In this document: piece after piece, positions 8,882 through 16,796 of the stretch
Position numbering within the stretch: the stretch's first letter is position 1
Layout of the letters: each line of letters begins with the position of its first letter
From: Gottfriedia acidiceleris
GTDB lineage: Bacteria > Bacillota > Bacilli > Bacillales > Bacillaceae_G
Length of the DNA: 64,000 nucleotides
Reading direction: 5' to 3'
Assembly: GCF_023115465.1 (NCBI RefSeq)
Contig: NZ_CP096034.1
Location: 1,488,001-1,552,000, forward strand
Notes under the pieces: generated by a model
What the model was told of the DNA's origin: nothing
Database searches by the model: none
Seen by the model: only the letters and a program-made list of their open reading frames with translations
Translations under genes and position numbers: made by a program

Positions 8882-9361
8882 GTGGTTTACTTGGAACAAA
8901 AATTATTTAATATTGTTGATACACCAATTAACGTAGAGGAAGTTTCAGATAAAGTAAAAAGTAGAAATGCAGGAGCTATTACTGTTTTTATTGGTACAGT
9001 TAGAGAGTTAACAAAAGGAAAAAAGACTTTGTCGCTAGAGTATCAAGCATATGAATCAATGGCCGTAAAAAAACTTGCCCAAATTGGTGATGAAATCAAC
9101 GAGAAATGGCCAGAAGCTATTGTTGCGATTACTCATAGAGTTGGAAGATTAGAGATTAGCGATATTGCAGTTGTGATTGCAGTTTCCTCTCCGCACCGTA
9201 AAGTTGCTTACGAAGCAAATGAATACGCAATCGAACGAATTAAACAAATCGTCCCGATCTGGAAAAAAGAGTTTTGGGAAGATGGTACGATGTGGATCGG
9301 TGACCAATTAGAAAATACACCGTACCAAGAAGGAAAACCAAGTGTGGAGGAATCAAAATGA
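8882..9361 (+). CDS. moaE: Molybdopterin synthase catalytic subunit MoaE
   Basis: MoaE is the large subunit of molybdopterin synthase, which converts cyclic pyranopterin monophosphate to molybdopterin with sulfur from MoaD. Signatures are GAITVFIGTVR, the LEYQAYESMA strand, HRVGRLEI and PIWKKEFWEDG with the active-site lysine. The start may be GTG at 8882 or TTG at 8891; upstream sequence supports neither strongly. It overlaps moaD by 4 bp (ATGA), indicating coupled translation of the two subunits. Confidence 0.95.
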   Translation: MVYLEQKLFNIVDTPINVEEVSDKVKSRNAGAITVFIGTVRELTKGKKTLSLEYQAYESMAVKKLAQIGDEINEKWPEAIVAITHRVGRLEISDIAVVIAVSSPHRKVAYEANEYAIERIKQIVPIWKKEFWEDGTMWIGDQLENTPYQEGKPSVEESK

Positions 9362-9594
9362 TTAAAGTTTTATTATTTGCTCATTTACGTGAGAAAGCCG
9401 GAACTGATGAATTAACAGTGACCGATAAAAATGGAATAAACGTAAAAGAGTTAAAAGACTGGCTTATGACTAACTATGATTTACCACAACTCAATCAGAT
9501 TATGACTGCAGTAAATGAAGAGTTTGTAACGGATGAAGAAATTGTAAATGATGGAGATACTGTCGCATTTATTCCACCAGTAAGTGGGGGCTAA
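9358..9594 (+). CDS. moaD: Molybdopterin synthase sulfur carrier subunit MoaD
   Basis: This is a 78-residue ubiquitin-like beta-grasp protein ending in FIPPVSGG. The terminal Gly-Gly is adenylated by MoeB and converted to a thiocarboxylate that supplies the dithiolene sulfurs. The start overlaps the end of moaE as ATGA, with GGAGG within moaE as its ribosome binding site. Confidence 0.95.
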   Translation: MIKVLLFAHLREKAGTDELTVTDKNGINVKELKDWLMTNYDLPQLNQIMTAVNEEFVTDEEIVNDGDTVAFIPPVSGG

Positions 9595-9624
9595 TGGATT
9601 TTATAAAGCTTGAAAGTAGGTAGA

Positions 9625-10122
9625 ATGATGCATAAACATAATGAAAAGGCGATTATTAACGCAGCGGTTTTAACAGTAAGTGATACTAGAACTGTTGAAA
9701 ATGACGAGAGCGGTAAACTAATTAAAGCTTTATTAGACGAGCAAAAACATATCGTCCATGATTATAAAATCACTAAAGATGAAATAGCTTTGATCGATTC
9801 AATTGTTAGATCATGGAGTGAAGATGAAACGATTCAAGTTATAATCATAACAGGTGGTACTGGTTTTACGAAAAGAGATATTACATATGAAGCAATTTCA
9901 AAAATACTCGATAAAGAAATGCAAGGATTTGGAGAATTGTTCCGTTCATTAAGTTATACAGAAATCGGTCCTAAGGCAATGTTTAGTAGAGCAATCGCAG
10001 GTAGCTTTCATGATAAAGCGATCTACGTAATTCCAGGTTCAAAAAACGCAGTAAATCTAGCAATGACAAATCTAATTCTACCGACATGCCAACATTTTGT
10101 TGAGGAATTAAATAGGCAATGA
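9625..10122 (+). CDS. moaB: Molybdopterin adenylyltransferase MogA/MoaB
   Basis: This protein adenylates molybdopterin before MoeA loads molybdate. Signatures are AAVLTVSDTR near the N-terminus, the ITGGTGFTKRD nucleotide loop and IYVIPGSKNAVNLA. Bacillus members are usually named MoaB. Two adjacent ATG codons (9625, 9628) follow AAGTAGG and are better starts than the TTG at 9610 where the frame opens. It overlaps mobA by four bases. Confidence 0.92.
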   Translation: MMHKHNEKAIINAAVLTVSDTRTVENDESGKLIKALLDEQKHIVHDYKITKDEIALIDSIVRSWSEDETIQVIIITGGTGFTKRDITYEAISKILDKEMQGFGELFRSLSYTEIGPKAMFSRAIAGSFHDKAIYVIPGSKNAVNLAMTNLILPTCQHFVEELNRQ

Positions 10123-10691
10123 ATATAGCTGGCGTCGTTTTAGCAGGTGGAAGGTCATCCCGTTATGGTAAACCAAAAATGTTTGAAACGTATAAAGAAA
10201 AATTATTGTATGAATATAGTGTAGATGCCTTAAAGGAAAATTCGGTATCACCAATTATCATTTCAACGAACGAAAAACTAGTTCCTTATTTTAGTAAAAA
10301 TGATCATCTAGACTTTGTCATAGAGGGAGAAGCTAAAGAATACCAAGGACCTCTGTATGCGATGTATAATGCATTTTTAAACATACCAAACAAAGACTGG
10401 TATTTTGTCCTAGCGTGCGACACACCTTTTATTACAGCTAACTTTGTAAGAAACATGATCGAAAGGGCCGAAAATACGAATGTTGATGCAGTCGTTCCAA
10501 TCCAGTCCGATAAACTTCAACCTCTATTTGCGCTCTATCATCGTAATTGCATCGAAAAAATGAAAGAGATATTAAATAAAAACAATCGAAAAGTTCAGTT
10601 ATTATTTAGTGAAGTAAATGTAATGACTGTTCAATTTTCAAGTGACGATTTCATCTTTAAGAATATAAATAGTCCGAGTGACTGGATTTAA
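10119..10691 (+). CDS. mobA: Molybdenum cofactor guanylyltransferase MobA
   Basis: MobA attaches GMP to the cofactor to make the MGD form needed by formate dehydrogenase. The nucleotide-binding signature LAGGRSSRYGKPK is at residues 8-20, and the metal-binding acidic motif appears as LACDTPF. At 190 residues it is of normal length. It starts inside the end of moaB (ATGA overlap). Confidence 0.94.
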   Translation: MNIAGVVLAGGRSSRYGKPKMFETYKEKLLYEYSVDALKENSVSPIIISTNEKLVPYFSKNDHLDFVIEGEAKEYQGPLYAMYNAFLNIPNKDWYFVLACDTPFITANFVRNMIERAENTNVDAVVPIQSDKLQPLFALYHRNCIEKMKEILNKNNRKVQLLFSEVNVMTVQFSSDDFIFKNINSPSDWI

Positions 10692-10727
10692 TTTATCAAA
10701 TTTAAGACTTACCTGGAGGTACTAAGC

Positions 10728-11210
10728 ATGAGTGAATTTTCACATTGGAATGAAGAAGGAAGACCTAAAATGGTTGATATTTCAGACAAAAACATCACTA
10801 CAAGAGTTGCAATTGCGCAAAGTACAATTTCGATCTCAACGGAATTATATGAAGCAATTCAAAATGGATTAATAAAAAAAGGTGATCCACTAAATGTTGC
10901 ACAAATTGCTGGAATTATGGGAGCTAAAAAAACTTCTGACATTATTCCAATGTGTCACCCAATTGCACTATCAGGAACTGACTTTACATTCGAATATGTA
11001 GAGGCACCTAATGGATATGATTTAATCATACGTGCAACAGTGAAATGTAGTGGGAAAACTGGAGTTGAAATGGAGGCACTAACAGCTGTAAGTGTAGTTG
11101 GCCTTACATTTTACGATATGTGTAAAGCCGTTGATAAAAGTATGGTCATAAAAGAAACGTTTTTAGTTCAAAAAAAAGGTGGGAAAAGTGGCGACTTTTT
11201 CCATAAATAA
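10728..11210 (+). CDS. moaC: Cyclic pyranopterin monophosphate synthase MoaC
   Basis: MoaC converts the MoaA product to cyclic pyranopterin monophosphate. Signatures are KMVDISDKNITTR, the active-site segment MCHPIALSG and GVEMEALTAVSV. The 160-residue length is standard. TGGAGG precedes the ATG. It is the last gene of the run that began at moeB and is followed by a strong terminator. Confidence 0.96.
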   Translation: MSEFSHWNEEGRPKMVDISDKNITTRVAIAQSTISISTELYEAIQNGLIKKGDPLNVAQIAGIMGAKKTSDIIPMCHPIALSGTDFTFEYVEAPNGYDLIIRATVKCSGKTGVEMEALTAVSVVGLTFYDMCKAVDKSMVIKETFLVQKKGGKSGDFFHK

Positions 11211-11224
11211 GATTGGAACATAAG

Positions 11225-11267
11225 CTTAATTGATTAGTAGCATCAACGATCTAATCAATTAAGTTTT
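11225..11267 (+). terminator. Terminator after moaC
   Basis: A perfect 13-bp stem, CTTAATTGATTAG (11225-11237) with CTAATCAATTAAG (11251-11263), is followed by TTTT. The stop codon of the opposite-strand DUF2294 gene lies in the right arm; no T-run follows on that strand. Confidence 0.75.
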
Positions 11268-11607
11268 CTAATTTTTTATCAAATACAAAAACTGAAATTG
11301 CAATATCTTCTTCAACCTTCATATCCGAGAAAAGATTGATAAACTTTGCATCAACGATTTCTTCTAACTTAACTGGAGGATTTTTCGCATATACATCTTG
11401 AATCATCTTCGTTCTAGCATTATGAACGATATCACGTCCTTCAGAAGTTTGAGCGATAAATAGCTCAGTAGGTGTCAGATTTCCATACAAAGTTGAAACA
11501 GCCATATTTTCCACAAATACAGTATGGATTCTTTCAGGGCCTTTACCAAATAATTCTTTACGCAGTTTTCGTATATAGTCATTAAATTCATGGATGACTT
11601 TAGACAT
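11251..11607 (-). CDS. DUF2294 domain protein
   Basis: A 118-residue protein on the opposite strand inside the molybdenum block. RKLRKELFGKGPERI, NLTPTELF and the GRDIVHNARTKM segment are typical of DUF2294 proteins, whose function is unknown. The start ATG has AAGGGG about eight bases upstream. I infer a link with formate or molybdenum metabolism only from location. It has no signal peptide or membrane segment. Confidence 0.8.
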   Translation of the reverse strand: MSKVIHEFNDYIRKLRKELFGKGPERIHTVFVENMAVSTLYGNLTPTELFIAQTSEGRDIVHNARTKMIQDVYAKNPPVKLEEIVDAKFINLFSDMKVEEDIAISVFVFDKKLENLID

Positions 11608-11698
11608 TACATATACCCCTTAACTTAATTCTGTTTTTCTTATCATAAAACATTAATTATAAAATTTAAAGGAGAAAACTTTTAGAGAACATCTGCTC

Positions 11699-11751
11699 CA
11701 CCATCAATACAAGAATCGATTAAATTGATTTTTGTATTAATGGTGTTTTTT
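11699..11751 (+). terminator. Hairpin with T-run upstream of mobB
   Basis: An interrupted stem of about 18 bp (CACCAT 11699-11704 with ATGGTG 11740-11745, extended inward by AATACAA/TTGTATT and AATC/GATT) is followed by six T. It lies between the divergent DUF2294 gene and mobB, with no upstream gene on this strand to end. It may insulate mobB or attenuate a longer transcript; a TATAAT at 11764-11769 lies after it. Confidence 0.6.
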
Positions 11752-11800
11752 CAGTAGGCTCCTTATAATAAAAGTATTTAATAAAAAGGAATTGAGAGCT

Positions 11801-12334
11801 ATGAAAAAAAACTATTCCATTTTGCAAATTGTAGGCTATCAAAATAGTGGGAAAACAACACTTACAGAAAAACTCATTAAACTGGCCAATCACCAAGGAT
11901 TATCAGCTGCAACTATAAAACATCATGGTCATGGCGGTGTGCCTGACTTAGAAATAGAACGTAAAGACAGTAGTCGTCACTTGGATGCAGGAGCAATCGT
12001 GTCTAGTGTTGAAGGTGATGGAGTTTTGCAATTAAGAACAAATTTTATTAATTGGGATTTAAAGAAAACAATTGAATTATATCGCTTTTTTTCAACTGAT
12101 ATTATTTTTATTGAAGGTTATAAAAGGGAAAGTTACCCAAAAGTAGTATTAATTAGAAGTGAGGAAGATCTGAATTTATTCGATTCGTTAACGAATATTA
12201 TCTGTGTGATCAGCCATTTTGAGATTGAAGAGGGTAGATTGAAAGATTATCAATATTTCCATCTTTATGATGAAGAAAATTATTTGGATTTCTTGATGAA
12301 TGAAATGTCCAAAGGTTATTTCATAGAAGATTAA
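11801..12334 (+). CDS. mobB: Molybdopterin-guanine dinucleotide biosynthesis adapter MobB
   Basis: MobB is a P-loop GTPase that assists MobA. The Walker A motif GYQNSGKTTL lies near residue 12, followed by IKHHGHGG, and FIEGYKRESYPKV is the usual central segment. I chose the ATG at 11801 (177 residues); the frame opens at a TTG at 11792, only two bases after the AAAAGGA ribosome site. The gene is separated from mobA by moaC and DUF2294. Confidence 0.93.
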   Translation: MKKNYSILQIVGYQNSGKTTLTEKLIKLANHQGLSAATIKHHGHGGVPDLEIERKDSSRHLDAGAIVSSVEGDGVLQLRTNFINWDLKKTIELYRFFSTDIIFIEGYKRESYPKVVLIRSEEDLNLFDSLTNIICVISHFEIEEGRLKDYQYFHLYDEENYLDFLMNEMSKGYFIED

Positions 12335-12378
12335 AAAAATAGATGAAAATAGGTTTTATTTTGAAATGAGGAATTTAA

Positions 12379-13035
12379 TTGTTTGAAGAGTTTTTAATTC
12401 CCCTTAAGATTTCCATTAAGGTTACGATCGTGGCAGGAGTTTTCGTTATTATTTTAGGGACTATAGTTGGAAGAATTCTCTCTAAAAAATCCTTTAAAGG
12501 TAAGACACTCTTAGAAACAATTTTAATGTTACCTTTAGTTCTTCCTCCTACAGTCGTAGGATTTTTACTATTAGTTATTTTCGGAAGACAAAGCTTCGTT
12601 GGAAAAATGATCGAGTGGTTAGTTAAACAGCCAATTGTTTTTACATGGTGGGCTGCTGTAATTGCATCAATTGTTGTAGCGTTTCCTCTTATGTATCAAT
12701 CTGCAAAAACTGGATTTCAAAGTGTAGACAGTGAAATTGAGGAGGCAGCAAGAGTTTGTGGAGCAAATGAATGGAATGTTTTTTTCTTGATTTCAATACC
12801 ACTCTCATTAAAAGCTATTATCTCTGGAAGTATATTAAGTATTGCAAGAGTACTAGGGGAGTTCGGTGCTACTCTTATGTTTGCAGGGAACATACCAGGA
12901 AAAACACAAACTGTTCCGACAGCAATTTATTTAGCAATTGATGCTGGAAATATGAAAATGGCTTGGTTATGGGTGCTTTCAATGGTCTTGATTTCTTTTA
13001 TTATGCTGTTCGTTGTACAGTTGAAACAAAAATGA
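12379..13035 (+). CDS. modB: Molybdate ABC transporter permease ModB
   Basis: An integral membrane permease of 218 residues with about five membrane segments. The cytoplasmic loop EEAARVCGANEWNVFFLISI is the EAA motif that docks the ATPase. PLVLPPTVVGFLLL and the GEFGATLMFAGNIPGKTQT loop are typical of molybdate and tungstate permeases. The start is TTG at 12379, six bases after GAGGAA. No binding protein (ModA) or ATPase (ModC) gene is present on either side. Confidence 0.9.
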   Translation: MFEEFLIPLKISIKVTIVAGVFVIILGTIVGRILSKKSFKGKTLLETILMLPLVLPPTVVGFLLLVIFGRQSFVGKMIEWLVKQPIVFTWWAAVIASIVVAFPLMYQSAKTGFQSVDSEIEEAARVCGANEWNVFFLISIPLSLKAIISGSILSIARVLGEFGATLMFAGNIPGKTQTVPTAIYLAIDAGNMKMAWLWVLSMVLISFIMLFVVQLKQK

Positions 13036-13048
13036 TTTTGTTTGTAGA

Positions 13049-13076
13049 TTTGTATTGTCTTTAATTAGTATATAAT
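13049..13076 (+). promoter_or_regulatory. Candidate promoter of the MOSC gene
   Basis: TATAAT at 13071-13076 lies 16 bp after TTTGTA (13049-13054), about 100 bp before the chosen MOSC start codon. The -10 is perfect; the -35 is weak. Confidence 0.35.
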
Positions 13077-13179
13077 GCTGTATGTAAGATGTTTTTCCTT
13101 TATATTCCAAAATATTAGTTTACATAAAATAAAACCCCAGTTTTACAATTACAAACTCAAAAAAGAGAGGGTGGAAGGC

Positions 13180-13827
13180 ATGGTAAATAAAATTGAGTTA
13201 ATTAATCTTGCAGTAGGATTACCTAGTAAAATGGAATATGGCGAAAACAAAGAAATGATAACGGGGATTTGTAAAAAAGAAATAGAAGAAGTTTACTTAT
13301 CAAAAGAAGGCTTTAAAGGTGATGGAGTAGCAGACTTAAAACATCACGGTGGACCAGATCGCGCTGTATGTGTGTATCCATATGAACATTACGCACTTTG
13401 GGAAAAAGAGTTTAATCTAAATTTACCACTTTCAGCATTCGGAGAAAATATTACTGTCACAAATATGTTAGAAAAAGATGTATGCATTGGCGATGTTTAC
13501 CAACTTGGCGATGCAATTATACAAATTACACAAAGTAGAATACCTTGTGACACAATTACAAGGAGAACAAATGTAGCACTTAAGAGAATCGTAGAAACTG
13601 GATTTACAGGCTACTTATGCCGTGTAATAAAAGAGGGTACGATCAGAAAGGATTCGACCATAGAATTAATCAAAACGCAAGAAAATAAAGTTTCGGTTCT
13701 TTATTGCAACGAGATTTATTTCCATGATCCAAAAAATGTTGAAGGAATAAAAGCGATATTGGAAGTTCCTGAGTTAGCTGAGGATTGGAGAATTCGGTTA
13801 AATAAGCGTTTGGAGAATTTAGTTTAA
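13180..13827 (+). CDS. MOSC domain protein (YflK/YiiM-like)
   Basis: MOSC domains, related to the C-terminus of Moco sulfurase, handle sulfur or the molybdenum cofactor; the YiiM-like subgroup includes proteins that reduce N-hydroxylated compounds. Signatures here are DGVADLKHHGGPDRAVCVYP, FGENITV and the conserved cysteine in SRIPCDT. I chose the ATG at 13180 (215 residues, close to B. subtilis YflK) after GTGGAAGG. The frame extends to 13075, but that start lies on the promoter -10. Its place after modB supports a molybdenum role. Confidence 0.88.
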   Translation: MVNKIELINLAVGLPSKMEYGENKEMITGICKKEIEEVYLSKEGFKGDGVADLKHHGGPDRAVCVYPYEHYALWEKEFNLNLPLSAFGENITVTNMLEKDVCIGDVYQLGDAIIQITQSRIPCDTITRRTNVALKRIVETGFTGYLCRVIKEGTIRKDSTIELIKTQENKVSVLYCNEIYFHDPKNVEGIKAILEVPELAEDWRIRLNKRLENLV

Positions 13828-13841
13828 AAATAAGTTTACGG

Positions 13842-13876
13842 GAGTCGCTTTTAGTTAGAGCGGCTTCTTTTTATTT
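13842..13876 (+). terminator. Terminator after the MOSC gene
   Basis: GAGTCGCT pairs with AGCGGCTT, with two G-T pairs, followed by CTTTTTATTTT. A diverged copy of the same terminator lies near 14550-14580. Confidence 0.6.
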
Positions 13877-14010
13877 TAAAATTCTTTTTTATATTTAGAC
13901 TCCGCCTAAAAATTACATCTAATCCAATTTCATTATCTATTATATGGATAATTGACATCATTCCATTTTTGCGAGAATAAATCATTTCAAATTTATCTTT
14001 GAAATGCAAA

Positions 14011-14048
14011 AGAACATCTATCCTTTTAAAGGCACGGACAGATGTTCT
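14011..14048 (-). terminator. Terminator of the Asn/Arg-rich gene (minus strand)
   Basis: AGAACATCTATCC (14011-14023) pairs with GGACAGATGTTCT (14036-14048). On the minus strand the stem is followed by a short T-run, which fits termination of the gene ending at 14134. No plus-strand T-run is present. The rest of 13877-14133 shows no convincing gene. Confidence 0.45.
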
Positions 14049-14133
14049 CATAAAAGAAATTGAAGATGATCCTATCATTCAATTAATTCCTAGTAGCGGA
14101 AAAAATCGATTTTCCTATTTTTGTTTTTTGAAC

Positions 14134-14373
14134 CTAAAAGTTCCACCATCTGTCACTACGACGACCGGAATTATCGCGTCTTTCATCGTCGCAACGATCT
14201 ACTGCACGACAGAAGTCTTCTTGATCAACTGTGATTCTCGCATTAAACGTAACCTCGTTATTTCTTCTATTATTTCTATTATTATTTCTATCATTAAATC
14301 TTTCGTTATTTCTATCACTAAATCTCTCGTTATTTCTCTCATTATTTCTTCCATTGTTACAGTTGCAACTCAT
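14134..14373 (-). CDS. Asn/Arg-rich low-complexity protein (possible spore coat protein)
   Basis: A 79-residue protein starting MSCNCNN, with short repeats such as NNERNNERF and DRNNNRNNRRNN over residues 8-40, then an ordered tail with ARITVDQEDFCRAVDRC. The start at 14373 follows GAAAAGGTAG; the frame extends to 14478 but the extra residues look non-coding. Cysteine pairs and Asn/Arg-rich tracts recall small Bacillus spore-coat proteins, but I do not recognise the family. The repeat tract makes it prone to length variation. Confidence 0.6.
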   Translation of the reverse strand: MSCNCNNGRNNERNNERFSDRNNERFNDRNNNRNNRRNNEVTFNARITVDQEDFCRAVDRCDDERRDNSGRRSDRWWNF

Positions 14374-14487
14374 TATAACACTACCTTTTCCTTTAATTTC
14401 ATCTCGATATCTTATGATTGGACAAGCAAAATGAAATGGACAAGTGTTTGATTTTAATAAATATGTTAGCAATTCCATGGATTTATT

Positions 14488-14580
14488 TAGCTTAGGATTG
14501 CAAAAATTGTTAAATAGGCGTTTGTAGTTTAGTTTTAAATTTCCGAAAAAGGAAGTCGCTCGAGGGAGAGGGGCTTCTTT
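14488..14580 (+). pseudogene. Remnant of a second MOSC gene 3' end and its terminator
   Basis: The segment from about 14488 matches the last codons of the MOSC gene (about 13771-13827) base for base over long stretches. For example, TTAGCTTAGGATTG parallels TTAGCTGAGGATTG, and TTAAATAGGCGTTTG parallels TTAAATAAGCGTTTG. It then continues into a second copy of the GGAAGTCGCT...GGGGCTTCTTTTTTT terminator. The reading frame is not kept. This is what remains of a tandem duplication. The stretch 14581-14787 holds only the AT-rich upstream region of the fructokinase gene. Confidence 0.65.
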
Positions 14581-14787
14581 TTTTGTACATGAAAAGAGTC
14601 TTCTTTTTATATAGCTTTCATAAGTATATATGGATTAAAAAATATATTTCGTCCAATAAATCATGTGGAATTAATCGCATGATTTTCTTTAAAAATGTTT
14701 CTATATACAAAAAAAGTAAGGCGAGTTTATACCTACTCTAAATAATGTAAGGTTTAATTAGTTAATTTTAATTGGAGGTAATGGCAA

Positions 14788-15660
14788 ATGTTAGGTGCAA
14801 TCGAAGCAGGTGGAACAAAGTTTGTATGTGCGATTGGAGATGAAAATGGCAACTTAATTAAGCGTATTCAATTCCCGACAACTGTGCCAGAAGAAACGAT
14901 TTCACAAGTAGTTGAATTTTTTAAGAACTATCCTATAAAAGCAATTGGTATTGGATCATTCGGTCCGATTGATGTAACCGAGAAGAGCTCTACTTACGGA
15001 TCGATTACATCAACTCCTAAAATGGCATGGCAAGGCTTTCCTTTTGTACAAGCAATAAAGCAGCATTTTTCTATTCCAATTGGTTTTAATACGGATGTGA
15101 ATGCAGCGGCACTAGGTGAAGCAACTTTAGGGGCAGCAAAAGGGTTAGATAGCTGTTTATATATAACAATTGGTACGGGTATAGGAGCTGGAGCTGTCGT
15201 AAATAGTAATTTACTTCAAGGAATCACACACCCTGAAATGGGACATATATTAGTGAGACGACATCCAAATGATGAGTTTGTAGGGAACTGTCCATATCAT
15301 CGTGATTGCTTAGAAGGTTTAGCCTCTGGACCTGCAATTGAAGCGCGATGGGGGCAAATAGGTTCGAATCTAATTAATCGAAAAGAGGTTTGGGATTTAG
15401 AAGGATATTACATTGCCCAAGCACTTATGCAATACATATTAATACTTTCACCTAAGAAAATCATTCTTGGTGGGGGCGTAATGAATCAATTGCAAGTTTT
15501 TGAAAGTGTTTACAAATATTTGAAAAAGCTAGTTTGTGATTATGTTAGTTTACCAGATTTGCATGAGTATATTGTACCACCTGGTTTAGGGAATAACGCT
15601 GGAATTATTGGAGCTCTTATGCTTGCATATAATGCTTTAAATAAAAATGCACTCGTTTAG
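14788..15660 (+). CDS. ROK-family fructokinase
   Basis: This cytoplasmic sugar kinase phosphorylates fructose to fructose 6-phosphate. The N-terminal ATP-binding loop is AIEAGGTKFVC. The ROK signature, with its zinc ligands, appears as THPEMGHILVRRH followed by CPYHRDCLEGLASGPA. ITIGTGIGAGAV and LGGGVMNQ complete the fold. At 290 residues it matches B. subtilis GmuE/YdhR. It is 20 bp before a mannose-6-phosphate isomerase gene, the same pairing as gmuE-gmuF, so the two probably work together on mannose or fructose entry. TTGGAGG precedes the ATG. Confidence 0.92.
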   Translation: MLGAIEAGGTKFVCAIGDENGNLIKRIQFPTTVPEETISQVVEFFKNYPIKAIGIGSFGPIDVTEKSSTYGSITSTPKMAWQGFPFVQAIKQHFSIPIGFNTDVNAAALGEATLGAAKGLDSCLYITIGTGIGAGAVVNSNLLQGITHPEMGHILVRRHPNDEFVGNCPYHRDCLEGLASGPAIEARWGQIGSNLINRKEVWDLEGYYIAQALMQYILILSPKKIILGGGVMNQLQVFESVYKYLKKLVCDYVSLPDLHEYIVPPGLGNNAGIIGALMLAYNALNKNALV

Positions 15661-15680
15661 ATCGCTTGGAGGAAATTAGC

Positions 15681-16625
15681 ATGCAACCACTATTTTTAAA
15701 ACCAGTATTTAAAGAACGAATTTGGGGAGGAACAGCTTTAAAATCAGATTTTAACTATAATATACCAAATGAGAATACAGGTGAATGCTGGGCAATTTCG
15801 GCTCATCCTAATGGTGCTTCCATTATTGAAAATGGCCAATTTGCAGGTATGGCATTAAATGAATTATGGAAAAATCAACCGGAGTTATTTGGTCACCCAA
15901 AGGAAGAAGTTTTTCCACTTTTAACGAAAATATTAGACGCAAATATGGATTTATCTGTTCAAGTACATCCTGAAGATTCTTATGCAAAAGTTAATGAAAA
16001 TGGTGATCTTGGGAAAACAGAATGCTGGTATATACTTGACTGTAAAGAAGATGCACATATGATATTTGGCCATAATGCCAAAACAAAAGAAGAACTAATT
16101 AGCCAAATTAAAGAAGGCGAATGGTCAGATTTACTTCGCCGAGTAAAAATCAAGCCAGGTGATTTTTTCTATGTCCCAAGTGGAACCATTCATGCATTAT
16201 GTGAAGGAACACTCGTATTAGAAACACAACAAAGCTCTGATACAACTTATCGGGTATACGATTATGATCGAAAAGACCATGAAGGTAATTTAAGAGAGCT
16301 TCATTTAAATAAAGCAATCGATGTAACAACAGTTCCTCATCAAGAAACAGAAGTGGAATTTAAGACGGAAGAAAAAGAAAATATAAAGATTAATACATTT
16401 GTAGATTCGGAATTTTTTACCGTATATAAATGGGATATTACTGGAAAAGCTTATTTAACTTATAATGATCAATATTTACTTTTAAGTGTAATAAACGGTA
16501 ATGGAAAACTGATTCATAGTGGAGAAGAATATAGTTTATCAAAAGGCTCAAATTTCATCATTCCTGTTGGATTTGGGGAATTTGTATTAGATGGAGATTG
16601 TGAAATAATTGTTTCGCATACTTGA
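15681..16625 (+). CDS. manA: Mannose-6-phosphate isomerase, class I
   Basis: This zinc enzyme interconverts mannose 6-phosphate and fructose 6-phosphate. Typical segments are FKERIWGGTAL, TGECWAISAHPNG, the metal-binding LSVQVHPEDSYA and FFYVPSGTIHALCEG. The 314-residue length equals the short Bacillus type (ManA/GmuF). The ATG at 15681 follows GGAGGA at 15668-15673; the frame opens 15 bases earlier at a TTG that overlaps this site. It is in an operon with the fructokinase gene. Confidence 0.93.
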   Translation: MQPLFLKPVFKERIWGGTALKSDFNYNIPNENTGECWAISAHPNGASIIENGQFAGMALNELWKNQPELFGHPKEEVFPLLTKILDANMDLSVQVHPEDSYAKVNENGDLGKTECWYILDCKEDAHMIFGHNAKTKEELISQIKEGEWSDLLRRVKIKPGDFFYVPSGTIHALCEGTLVLETQQSSDTTYRVYDYDRKDHEGNLRELHLNKAIDVTTVPHQETEVEFKTEEKENIKINTFVDSEFFTVYKWDITGKAYLTYNDQYLLLSVINGNGKLIHSGEEYSLSKGSNFIIPVGFGEFVLDGDCEIIVSHT

Positions 16626-16654
16626 GAATTAAAGGAAAACAAAGGTATCCCTCC

Positions 16655-16766
16655 AGAAGGAACTCAGGTTGAACGCAAGCGCTTGCCTTACGAGATGCGA
16701 ATTTACTTAAGTCTTAAAAAGCAGAGCAGATAGGCTAGGCAAAGAAGAAAGCGGGCGTTTGTTAAG
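16655..16766 (+). repeat. Two-copy structured element, copy A
   Basis: This segment after manA shares two blocks with copy B (41622-41745): GCAAGCGCTTG and GAAGAAAGCGRGCGTTTGT. The blocks can pair with each other to close the element. Within it, TTGCCT can instead pair with AGGCAA, and the matching positions in copy B are TTGTCT and AGACAG. A terminator follows at once, as in copy B. It may be a small RNA, a mobile repeat or a 3' UTR module. GCAAGCGCTTGC is also a palindrome like LacI/CcpA operators. Confidence 0.55.
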
Positions 16767-16796
16767 AAAAAAGGGCAGCTTTTTAGCTGCCTTTTG
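16767..16796. terminator. Bidirectional terminator
   Basis: AAAAGGGCAGCT pairs with AGCTGCCTTTT around a short loop, with A and T runs on the two sides. It can end element A on the plus strand and the hydrolase gene on the minus strand, whose stop codon lies in the loop. Confidence 0.75.

Noticed and set aside
13851-14078. 75-codon minus-strand ORF after the MOSC gene
   Set aside because: It overlaps two terminators and lacks a ribosome site; no family features.
14231-14434. Leucine/serine-rich ORFs on the plus strand across the Asn/Arg-rich gene
   Set aside because: They are reverse readings of the NNER repeat codons.
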